Below, piece after piece: positions 54,804-64,000 of a DNA stretch of 64,000 nt. The translations under genes and the position numbers were made by a program. The stretch is taken from assembly GCF_001653235.2 (NCBI RefSeq), contig NC_035792.1, positions 1,612,001-1,676,000 of the forward strand, read 5' to 3'. Source of the stretch: Pochonia chlamydosporia 170. Its lineage: Eukaryota > Ascomycota > Sordariomycetes > Hypocreales > Clavicipitaceae. Numbering within the stretch: position 1 is the stretch's first letter; the number at the start of each line of letters is the position of its first letter. The notes below the pieces were generated by a model. The model saw nothing but the letters and a program-made list of their open reading frames with translations. It did not search any database and was not told the origin of the DNA.

Positions 54804-57082
54804 ATTCTCGGTGTTATTTGATGCTTCGTGTAATTTCTCAGGCAGAATTTGGTCATAACTACGACCGACCTTGATGAACTCTGTAGCACATTTTCCTAAA
54901 TACCCTAGCCGTAACAGGGTCAAGTGCATGTGCATTTGAAGACCCAAAACTAGTCCAGCGTCGTTTGGAAATATGCATCAAGGGCCAACCATGTATTAAT
55001 ATGATGTGTGTCTGCATTCAAAATGTCTAGGCGCCGATGCAACCAGGTGTAGACGCCTGCTGTGACACAATTTTCACATTTGGACAGTCTGGCAAGAAAA
55101 GGAAAAAAAAAATTAAAAAATTAAAAAAGAGCCAGCGATGCCCAAGCCTACTTGGCTGTCCCATGCAGAACTGGATCAAATGGACTATGCAACAATCCGC
55201 CTCGCTTCAATGTTTCGAGGATCAGCAAAGTCGCTCACCTATTCGATTCAATCAAACCCCGCATTGCTGACCCAAGACGGCAGGAAACCAGCATCCGGCT
55301 CATAAAGCAGTTGAGACATGGACATGGACATGGCCTGCGCTGAGGGACATATCCTAACTTTAGAAGCTGACTGCGGTGCAAGGCGTGAAAAAGGAAGAAA
55401 TTCGAAACGAAAACGACCAGTCCTGACAAGGCCTAGCCCGCACGGAACGCTCCAGGACGGGAGCGAATGGGGAACCACGGCTCGAATTGTACAGTACCAC
55501 TGCAGGAAGAAAATGGAATGACGAATGGGAGGAGATTCGTCAGTTGTGCGAGAAGGAGTCAGAATGGTTGGTGAGAGCTGATGTTGTGTGCATATGACAA
55601 GCATATGATGTGATCTTGGCTACGTAAAAGGTCCGGTTGTGCCATTGATTGTTTCGCCCACCGGAACAGGAACCAAGGATGCTGTGCTATTTGTGTTTGC
55701 TTTGAGTCAAGAGTGTCGATTATGATTACGTTTTTGGCCCTTTGATGCACTTCTTATTCATTGTCTGGACTCTGCAGCCGCGGGATACGTGATACTTTTA
55801 ATAGCTAGTACTCGTAGCCCGGATCCGGCAACACCAGAGAGACATTGTAGGAGGCGAGCAAGGGTTGGAGCTTGCCTCACTGGCTTGCACATGCAGTAAA
55901 GGGAGAATTCATGTTGATGATAGCTTGGGACTGAGGACTTTTTTTGGTGTCATGTCTGTCTGCCTGGCTAGGAACTGAGCTGTCGACTTGGCATTTTGTC
56001 GCCGATCGCCGAAGGAGTCTGGTGCTTCTGTGTCGCAAGTTAGTTACTGGAACACCGGGAAGACGCATCCATCGATTTGGATTAATCTGGGTCCAGGCAA
56101 AGCATTTATTAATCTATTTATTTCCCTGGCGCTTGCATGTGTCTGTCCTGTCTGTCCCGTCTGGTGTCTGGACTTGGAGTGCGGCCCAAAGATCAAAGAA
56201 ACTTGGCTTGACTTGAACTTGACTTGACCCCTCAAATCCACCGGCGGCTGCGACATTGAATCAAATTCCCTCCGGATTCACAACTTGAATCTGTGACTTT
56301 GGCTCTTGTCTGAGGAACGGACCGGAGCGTGAGCAACGTTGAATGAATCCTGCTCTCCTTGGCATTGGAAACCAGACTCGTTTTGCTTCAGGCCAGTTCT
56401 GCGACTTGCCTTGACATTTGGACCCTGACCATTGCGGCCAGTCTTGCTTCCGGGAGCACAGTCAAGTCTGGTTCTTTCGGTCACCGACTCGACATCCAAC
56501 GTCGGCTTCATTCAATTCAAATCAAACCATTTCATGTCCCTAATGGGCAGCCACCATTGCTTGCACTAGACTAGCTGTCTCTAGCAAGTCAAGTCCATCG
56601 ATCGGCAGCTTTGAGCTCTACCAAGAAATAGACCTGCGCTACTTGGCCCATAGAACCAAACACAACCTGAGCCAGACCGACTGGACCTCAATCAATCGAT
56701 CCGTTCCATGTCTGGTTGACCTCCGGTTCTCTCTCCATTCTCCATTCTCCATTCAACTCGCCTGATATCCTCACCTGACCTTGCCGCCCTCGACGACCCG
56801 TGGGTCTATTCCTCAACATTGCCATATTGTTTCACCTCCAGACCGAGTGCACGAGCATTTGTCTGCGTTTTTGCGTTCCATCGCCGCCGCTGGTTTCTGC
56901 ACTTCTAGCCCAACGGTCTTGGTTTCCGCCTCTGCCTCGTTTGGCGACTGTCGACCACCTTCATCCATCGCCACAAACTGGCCCATCTCACGAAGTCGGG
57001 TAGCACAGTAACCCACCAGACCATTTAGCCTCGACGTCATCAAGATCCAGTCCAGACACTGGTGTTGAAACGAGTTGGAAGC

Positions 57083-57110
57083 ACCAGACCAGACCAGACC
57101 AGACCAGACC
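57083..57110. repeat. (ACCAG)n microsatellite near a start codon
   Basis: Five to six ACCAG units about 200 bases upstream of the next gene, probably within its leader. Confidence 0.85.
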
Positions 57111-57304
57111 ACATTTCAGCCGACCGCCCATCCGTGCACCCTCGAGACTCAAAGGTCACCGTTTCGTTAGAACGTACCAGACTTCTTATCCACACCAACC
57201 ATTCCGCCCCTCCAACCAGACATTCGAAGTCTTGACCACACCGCACTGCACTTGACTGCATCGCATTGCACCCATCACTGCAGCCCGGATAAAACGCTCT
57301 CACC

Positions 57305-59020
57305 ATGGCCTCCAGATCGGGGGCCGGTTCCAGCGGACACCGTTCAAACCGCCCTCGAGACGCACAGGAAGACTTCCCGCCGCTTCCTCTCCCCAGACTT
57401 CCGTCGTTGCGAACGTTGAGTGGGGACCGGGAACGATCTCGCCCGTCCTCACCGTCCAGCGCCTCCATCGGCGGCATCAGCGGCATCAACGGCATCAACG
57501 GTCGCCCACCAACGAGACACTGGTCTGCCGCCGCCGCCAGAAGAGCCGAGCGCATCCGCAACCTCGACGACAGAGCACCCAGCCTGGATGACTTGGAATC
57601 CAACTCCATGGACCAGTCGTGGTTCTCAACATCCCGTCGCCAGTCGAGGCTGCGTCCCCTCGACACCACTTCTCACCACCGACGGCCCAACCTCGACGAA
57701 CTGGACCAGACTCTCGATGAGGCCAACTCCCAGCTTCGCACGCTCCTCGACATGACAAACCACATCAACCTCATGACGCCCATCCTCCGAACAACACTGT
57801 CACCCACCATCCGCTCCCACGACTTCCCCGACGACAACGTCCGGAGCAAGCGGCGGAAAATCGACTCCAACCGACTCGTCCCCAGCTTCAAGGGCTTTCG
57901 GTACGGCAAATACGGCCAAGTCGAGCCCGGCCAGCTGCAAATGGAAATTGTAAGCTGCGACGGCGGCATGTTCTCCAACGAATCATCCTACGCAGCTGAA
58001 AATATCCTCAAGGACGACAACTCCGTGTACTGCACCAAGGGAAACAGATGCAATATCGTGTTACGACACCAAGGCGCAACTGTCTTTACTCTTGAGGAGC
58101 TCATCATCAAGGCTCCCGCCTCCATGAACTATTCCCACCCGTAAGCCACCCACACCCTCCATCTACATACATCTCAGCAAACTAACAACCCCAGCGTCCG
58201 CGAAGGCATGGTGTTCATCGCCATGAACCAAGACGACATCCTCAGCCGCACAGCCCAATACCAGATCCAATACGTCCCCTCCGCCACCCGCATCACCTTT
58301 GACGACAACACCACCCGTCACACCTACGACCGCGACCCTACCCCCCGACACATCGTCTCCATCCGCCACCACGACGACGGCTCAACCTCCACCCGCGTCC
58401 GCCGCTCTCTCTACCACTCCCACTCCCACGCCAGCTCCCACTCGCACCACGACGAAGACGACCACCGCACCCCCGAAATGCCCCATGAGTTCTCCTCTAA
58501 CCAGCCCGACTTCCGCATCACCACCGAATGCACCTCCGACGAAGAAGACTACTCAATGCCTCACATCCTCCGCCGTGCCCCCAACCGCATCGGCTCCCTT
58601 CCCTTTGAAACAGAAACCTCCGACTCCGACGACACCCCCTTCGCAGACGACTTCACCGAATCCTTCCACCGCCAGATTCACCCCCCAACAAGCTCATCTA
58701 CCTCCCACCCATCTCACTCACGCGCCCGCAACGAACACCTCTCCGTCTCATTAGCAGAAGCGTGGGACGCACACGCCTCCGCTACACAGGAGGCCGTCCG
58801 CGCCGTAGGAGGAGAACTTCTCGTCCCCCACGCCAGGTTCTTCATCGAAAAGAAAAAGTCAAAATGTACCATTCGATTCGACCCCCCCGTTTCGGGGCGC
58901 TTTATCCTGCTCAAGATGTGGAGCTCGCATCACGACGTTGCTAGTAATATTGATATTCAGAGCGTCATGGCAAGGGGGTATGCTGGCCCGCGGTACTTTC
59001 CGTCCGTGGAACTGAGTTGA
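57305..59020 (+). CDS. Conserved fungal protein with a possible split galactose-binding-like domain
   Basis: Two exons, 57305-58140 and 58195-59020, give 553 residues. The first 190 residues are Arg/Ser-rich and disordered, with a helical stretch (LDELDQTLDEANSQLRTLLD). A conserved module follows: LQMEIVSCDGGMFSNESSYA, AENILKDDNSVYCTKGNRCN, IVLRHQGATVFTLEELIIKA and VREGMVFIAM. Its order (new start, missing pair, ligand edge, strand) resembles a discoidin/galactose-binding beta sandwich. A disordered insert rich in His, Asp and Ser (about 345-480) separates it from FIEKKKSKCTIRFDPPVSGR, FILLKMWSS and SNIDIQSVMARGYAGPRYFP, which would supply the closing strands. Function is unknown; ubiquitin or sugar-related partners are only guesses. 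Codon use is extremely C-rich in the second exon. Confidence 0.75.
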
Positions 59021-59537
59021 CATTCTTGACTTGACTTGCACATCGATATACTGCAAGGGGATCGGAGACTAAACGATACTTCTTTTTACATATTCACCTG
59101 GATTACGTACGGATTTGGAGCGTTTGTGAATACGATACTTTATAGATGAGACGGATGACTGACTGACATGGCGTTTCAATTGGCATTGCATGGTTTATTT
59201 ATGATTCGAGTACTTAGGTACATGGAGGCTTCTGCTATGAATGGCTGGAGACACAATGATGTACTCCTTATGGACAACGGTTGATTGATGTATTGTACAT
59301 ACTACGAGGTGTATGGGGCAAATAAAGACATATTTCTCGACTGAAGTGACATTTTGGACTCGGTGTGTAATCAATGCAGTTAATGATACTTGCGTAAACT
59401 ATTACTATAAAAGCAACGAGCCACCATTGCTTGCCCACCACCAACGATCCATCTATACCCCAACCGTCCAATTTGGCTCAGTTTATAAACACCCTCTTTC
59501 GAAACAACACAGGTACAAGATAATCAGGCTCACCAGT
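59021..59537. other. Convergent intergenic region
   Basis: This 517-bp stretch holds the two 3' UTRs. Nothing else is seen. Confidence 0.5.
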
Positions 59538-60322
59538 TCACGCGGCACCAGCAGCAACACCGTGAACACCAACCAGGATACCGGCGGGAGGAGCCATCGC
59601 AGCCGCCAAACCACAAATCAGAGCACCAAAGATCCTGCAAGTAATTAGCGTCAAAGCGTCTCGTCATCACGACATCGCACTCACATGGTGAAATGGACCA
59701 TGGCAATGGCGAAACCAGTACCGGAACCTCGAACCAAGGTTGGCAGAATGAATGCTCCTCCCATTCCGGTGAACTGAGGCGGGAGAACCCCAGTGGTGTA
59801 GATAGATGGTAGGCCATCACGATCTGTTCCATTGGCTGTACTAATGTACGAGTTCCAGGTTGCGCTCTGAAGGTCTCGTATGTAGAAACCGTCGTAGTCA
59901 AGATTTGCATTAAGATAGTTGAGGTTGGACCAGCCGACAACGATAATCGGAGCCAATGTCAGTAGAGTGAAGAAGATGCCGCGGAACACGTACAGAGGAT
60001 CCATGGCAGAACCTTTTGTACGGAAAATACCAGTGAGGAACATGATCAGTGATGTGAGAAGGTTTACCAGAGCCGCAGCCAGCATGAATGGGTAGATGCC
60101 CCAGAGAGCATACCCACATCCAATATCAACAATACGACAATCGTCCTCCCCTGCTATAGCCTTGGCCTTCTTCCATGCGGTGAAGGATCCAATAGCGAGG
60201 GCAAAGTTGGCCAATGAGTACAGTGCCAGCAGAATGAGGAGAACGAGCCTGAGCACGTTTTTGTCGCCCAGCTTGCACATGGTGGGAGAAGAAGACTTGG
60301 ACGAAGGGATAGGTTGGGACAT
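59538..60322 (-). CDS. Fungal four-TM membrane protein
   Basis: Minus strand, exons 60322-59685 and 59634-59538, 244 residues. Four hydrophobic segments: about 25-45 (LRLVLLILLALYSLANFALA), 74-97 (WGIYPFMLAAALVNLLTSLI), 112-132 (VFRGIFFTLLTLAPIIVVGW) and 203-230 (TGFAIAMVHFTMIFGALICG). The loop between TM1 and TM2 carries two cysteines (DDCRIVDIGCGY), and a larger loop lies between TM3 and TM4 with an N-glycosylation sequon (NGT). The topology resembles MARVEL/tetraspan fungal proteins, but I do not recognise a named family. The 50-nt intron (GTGAGT, GCTAATTAC, TTGCAG) falls within TM4. Confidence 0.75.
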
Positions 60323-60824
60323 ATGAGAGAATGGATTATAAAGGCAATCAAAAAATGCCCTCGGCCAACGTGCTGTTTTGTAGACTGTTGCAAATCAAGC
60401 TTGGGAGGCGGTGTTTGATGGAACCATGAGAATACCTGGTGATGTTGATGGGAGAATGGACAAGAGAAAAGGATGGAGTTTGGCACATGGGAAATCAAAT
60501 GGATTACTTCCTGGAGTCTGGTCTAGTCCCTTCCCTCGCGAGTGTGCATGAAGTGCTGGTTCACTGAAAGGGAAGGAGGCAAACAGGGGAGGAAGGAGGA
60601 AGGACCTCGTGTCTTCATTCGACAATGACTTTCTTGGGGACGTGGACTAATCTCTAAGGGTCAAGGTGTGAGATGGCAAAGCTGCACTGAATCACTGGAT
60701 TTTGCATTTTACAAACGGCATTGTCGACGTGCATTTCTGATTCGACTATATCTTGTATGTGGACAGCGGGACATCTGTGTAAACACTCAATTCAAGGTAC
60801 GTGAAGCAAAGCGACGATACTCCC
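60323..60824. other. Intergenic region
   Basis: 502 bp between two minus-strand genes: the promoter of the membrane protein and the 3' UTR of the reductase. Confidence 0.5.
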
Positions 60825-61789
60825 TTACTTAGACTTGGCCGCACATGCCTTGGCCATTTCCTTGGAAACCGGAACAACACTCTGGACTATGGCGTCCTGA
60901 CATCAAATTAGACAAGATTTAAACAGACATGACGTTGAAAAAACTCACAAAGATGAATCGAGGAGACAGCCACCACGCCAGCCGAGCCAGGAAGGCATCC
61001 GTACCGACCCATACCTCTCCGACAGTTCCCTTCTCAACCAGCCGGACTACCTTGTCGGCGTACAGAGCCGCACTAATGGCCTTATCTTGAAGACTGCCAT
61101 CGTTGAGACCGTTAATAAACCCCTGGAGATCCAAGTATTTTGAGTCTTGGGGCAACTTGATCTCAGCCTTCTCGGAGAAAAAGTTCGTTTTCACCGCACA
61201 CGTAACAAGCGTGAGGGTTCGTACACCAAATGGCTTTAGTTCATGTCGCCACGTCTCACTAGCAATGGAAAACGCAGCCTTGGAACTGTTGTAAACACCT
61301 GATCTGTTAGCGGGAAGCAATGCCTCAAATACGTGTGTACGTACTCATGAATGGAAACGGCACGTGTGCATTTGCAGAGGTATTATTCACCACACACCCC
61401 TTTGCTTGGATCAAAAGTGGTGCAAAAGCCTGTACCATGGCGAATGGGGCCCAGAAGTTTAGGTCGAATAGTTTCTTGCCTTCTTCAATGGAGACATCTA
61501 GAGCCGGCATTAGGAGGCCGCCGCCACTGTTGTTGACCAGGACGTCGAGTGTGCCGCCTGTTTCTCGATGTACGCTCTCCACGGCGGAAGAGATTGATTC
61601 TGAAGACAAGACATCGAGCTTTAGAATTGTAGCCTTTTGGGAATTTGAAAGAGATTTTGGGATCTTGGATGGGTTTCGGGCGGTTGCAAAGACGTGGTAG
61701 CCTTTGGAATAGAAGGCTTCTGCTAGGGCTGCGCCAATGCCACCTGTTGAGCACCCTGTGATGAGGACGGTCTTGCGTGGAAATGGCAT
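60825..61789 (-). CDS. ayr1: Short-chain dehydrogenase, Ayr1-type acyl-DHAP reductase
   Basis: Minus strand, three exons: 61789-61345, 61298-60949 and 60896-60825, giving 288 residues. The SDR features are ITGCSTGGIG (cofactor loop), ATARNPSKI (an Arg suited to NADPH), LDVLVNNSGGG, and the catalytic Ser region NTSANA with YNSSK (Tyr-x3-Lys). The C-terminal helix FLARLAWWLSPRFIF is hydrophobic and could bind membrane, as in yeast Ayr1 of lipid droplets and the ER, which reduces 1-acyl-dihydroxyacetone phosphate. The first intron is short (46 nt), and its acceptor is the second of two nearby AGs, chosen because it restores MSVYNSSK. Substrate assignment is by similarity and moderate. Confidence 0.78.
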
Positions 61790-62231
61790 TGTGTAAGGAT
61801 ATTTTAGGTTGCTGATAAGATGTCACAACATATCGGCTCTATAGTTTGCGGGAACCTTTCTCTTATTTATAACAGTTTTTGTTGCACAATATCAAGTAGC
61901 GTGTAAGTGACCTTGGATGATGAAGCAATCCCTGTCAAGCCGCTTTCCCAAAATGGCAAACAGTCAAAGTCTTGGCATTTTTGATTGATCGCCGCCACGA
62001 GTGAGAAACGCCCCGGCGATTCCGCGTCAAGACACTCACTGCGCAATAACGTATGAGCCTGCCGCCTTTGAGACGCAGCCAACTCCAGTTATCGCTTCCA
62101 AACGTGATTTCAAGATTATCGACAATGGCATTTATAAGCAGCCGCGCAACACAACCTCGCCCTGCCCACACTTAACCCCCAACACGCCTAACTCCGTCAG
62201 GTAAACAATCGACTATGCCAAGCCTTCCAAG
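61790..62231. other. Divergent intergenic region
   Basis: 442 bp: probable shared promoter of the reductase and the tachykinin-type gene. No other feature is seen. Confidence 0.5.
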
Positions 62232-63738
62232 ATGACATCTCTCCATACGCATGGCCAACCGTCTGGTACTTTCAATACCCTGCAGTTCATTGTGTCGGAC
62301 AACATCCACAAAGAGGATCTATCTACACGGAAATTAATCAGGAGCCATGTCATGAGAGGCAAGAGGGCTGCCAAGAGTCCAACCAAGATAAACACACGGT
62401 CTGCTACCCCTGGGCCGAAAAGCAGTATCAAATCACCGTACATCAAACTCGGCGATGTAGTTGATTTGTACATTCCCGTCCCTGGCCGAGTTGGTTCGGA
62501 CTTTTCCCTTGGCGCCGCCGGAGTCGAGTCCCACGTACTCTTCAACATAACAAAAAGTTGGCAACCCTTCACCTCATAAGATGAAGCTCTAACAATGATA
62601 GTATCGACTGTCGCAATGAGAGTGATATTCCCCCTCCTCACAGCTATAGGATTCCAGTTCGACACACGAGAGTGGCTGCATCGCGTAACTGTCGACCCTG
62701 CCGCTCTACACATATCAGCATATGCTATTGAAACCTTCAAAAGTAGAGTCTTGCGTCGCGAACAGGAACTTCAAGATCCTTCACCGATGGTCCATTTTCA
62801 AAAGGGAATTGAACTTCTACAAGAGCGATTGCAAGGGGACGACAATGCCTCAAAGATCTCGGATGGAACGATCGCCACAGTGGTGAAGTTAGCTGGTGCT
62901 GCGCACTTCGATGGCGATTACGAGACTGCAAGGAAGCACATGCAAGGTTTGCGGAGGATGGTCGACTTGAGGGGTGGTATGGATGCTTTTAAGGGGGACT
63001 GGATTCTTGTCGAGCTGACCAGGTATGTACCTCGTCGTTTATTCGTGCCATGCTGATTGTGATAGGTGTGATCTGGGGATTGCGTTGCTGAATGGTGTTG
63101 ATGCGCTGTTCTATTGTCGTCCGGATGAAGTAGCTCCTGAATATCCTCCCATGCTGCTAGCCGCTGCTGGTAGCAAAACGATATATGGAGGTCAGCTCTG
63201 CACCGACATGGACTTGGCAACCGCATGGCAGGCTATGAGATCGTTCTGCTTGCAAGTCAATATCGGCACGCAGACCCAGAGATTCGTGCATCCAGATATC
63301 ATATATGACACAATGACGGCTGTTATGTATCGGCTGCTTCATATGGCATTCCCGCCTGGCTCGTTGAATGAGGTCGTTCGACAAGGGCTCTTGGCGTTCT
63401 CGTATCATATCTTTTTGCAGTGGCAGGATATAAGACCTCCGTACGAGCCTTTCCGACAGGATTACAAGAATTGCATTCGCACATTTCGTCCTGGCGATGA
63501 AGAGTCGTCACGGCTTATGCTCTGGCTCATACTGGTTGGAGCAATTTCTGTGTTTGACGTGTCTGATGAAGCGTGGCTGAGGGATCTGCTGAGGGAGTAT
63601 GTCCATCGCTGTGGTGTAAGTACGTGGACACAGATGGTGGGAATATTGAAATCGTTCATGTGGATTCCGTTATTAGACGATCGAGTAGGGAAGAGCGTAT
63701 ATGGGTCACTCTCCTTGAGGGCTAAGAGAATAAAATGA
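62232..63738 (+). pseudogene. Tachykinin-type/fungal-regulator-domain protein with an in-frame TAA
   Basis: One frame from ATG 62232 is cut by TAA at 62577-62579 and continues in the same frame to 63022. An intron at 63023-63065 (GTATGT...GATAG) joins it to 63066-63738. The N-terminal part has the short family motif RKLIRSHVMRGKRAAK and a GRVGSDFS segment. The rest is the helical middle-homology-type region seen in fungal-specific transcription factor domains (VHFQKGIELLQERLQ, ARKHMQGLRRMVDLRGGMDA, RLMLWLILVGAISVF). No DNA-binding cluster is present, which is usual for the group often named tachykinin family. TAT or TAC to TAA would explain the stop. Without the stop the length is 487 codons. 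A start at ATG 62595 would give a truncated product. Confidence 0.65.
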
Positions 63739-63938
63739 ATCCAATGCGTGAATATGAGACGAGCGTCAACTCGACTGAACACTAAATGAGAGGTACGCGA
63801 TGTCACATCTAATTGGGAGCAGTATTCGCCAATCATGTCGTATAAGCGTAACACTATTTCTAAATACTCGCTACCAGAAACAATAGATATATACCATTCG
63901 TCCAAAACCTGATTTACCGCCTCTAAAGTACGTCTAAA
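63739..63938. other. Short gap before a possible minus-strand gene
   Basis: AT-rich 3' region; nothing else is seen. Confidence 0.4.
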
Positions 63939-64000
63939 TTACATCATAGCAGCAACTCCGGCAACCAACGCCCCAGCATGCCAAATATTAAAGCTACCAG
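63939..64000 (-). CDS. Possible 3' end of a gene leaving the window
   Basis: On the minus strand one frame reads SFNIWHAGALVAGVAAMM and then TAA (63941-63939). A small hydrophobic C-terminus of this kind is typical of the GPI-attachment tail of a secreted fungal protein. With only 19 codons visible this is a suggestion. Confidence 0.3.
   Translation of the reverse strand, partial: GSFNIWHAGALVAGVAAMM

Larger units (their letters stand above)
53621..57304. other. Long intergenic region
   Basis: About 3.7 kb between divergent genes. Scattered ORFs below 125 codons are not supported. CCAGA pentamer runs lie at 54782-54803 and 57083-57110. An A-rich stretch lies at 55098-55128. The last 900 bases are CT/CA-rich promoter and leader. 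Confidence 0.5.

Noticed and set aside
62490..62580. Intron removing the TAA at 62577
   Set aside because: A frame-keeping intron (62494-62580) would need a poor donor (GTTCGG) and would delete the conserved VGSDFS segment.
1..64000. tRNA, rRNA, CRISPR or complete transposon
   Set aside because: I looked for B-box-like GGTTCGAATCC sequences, 5S-like segments, terminal repeats and transposase motifs and found none convincing; a covariance-model scan would be needed to be certain.

Overview
The window is nuclear DNA of a filamentous ascomycete, most likely a sordariomycete and consistent with Hypocreales. The reasons are short introns (about 45-90 nt) with GT...AG ends and CTAAC/CTAAT branch sites, spliced eukaryotic housekeeping genes on both strands, and fungal-only families such as a PhiA-type cell wall protein, an Aos1 with long extensions and a tachykinin-type fungal regulator family. 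I found no operon, CRISPR array, rRNA or convincing tRNA gene.

Layout. 0-7.4 kb: 3' end of the autophagy kinase Atg1; a broken gene whose product ends in a Zn2Cys6-like cysteine motif; a zeta-toxin-fold kinase; an FHA-domain protein kinase of the Mek1/Rad53 type; and, divergent from it, the 25-residue ribosomal protein eL41. 8.8-16.5 kb is a compact housekeeping block: Pol I subunit Rpa49, a peroxisomal enoyl-CoA hydratase/isomerase, Golgi tether subunit Cog1 and the small-subunit processome protein Utp3/Sas10. 17.4-19.8 kb is an accessory patch: an aminoglycoside-phosphotransferase-like gene that loses its usual C-terminus and runs into a gene of a fungal family I take to be DUF7924, which may have a PD-(D/E)xK-like core. 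21.8-28.9 kb: a seven-exon ClC chloride transporter and mitochondrial GABA transaminase. 29.8-37.1 kb: a putative SANT-like/AT-hook protein, a long gene-poor stretch, a YCII-type small protein and PhiA. 39.9-53.6 kb: histone H3K36 methyltransferase Set2, rRNA methyltransferase Bmt5, a large RGG/proline-rich protein and SUMO E1 subunit Aos1. 57.3-64 kb: a protein with a possible split beta-sandwich domain, a four-TM membrane protein, an Ayr1-type reductase, an interrupted tachykinin-type gene and perhaps the tail of a gene that leaves the window.

The genes do not form one pathway. Ribosome biogenesis recurs (Rpa49, Utp3, Bmt5, eL41), and so do chromatin and signalling functions (Set2, Aos1, the FHA kinase).

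The most unusual observations are these: four reading frames are each cut by a single in-frame stop (three TAG, one TAA) and continue in the same frame with coding-like sequence; a phosphotransferase fragment abuts a candidate nuclease-fold gene; the FHA kinase carries DFA instead of DFG; and the set2 start codon overlaps the stop of a two-codon upstream ORF. Exon boundaries were read by eye from splice signals and frame continuity; no homology search was possible.
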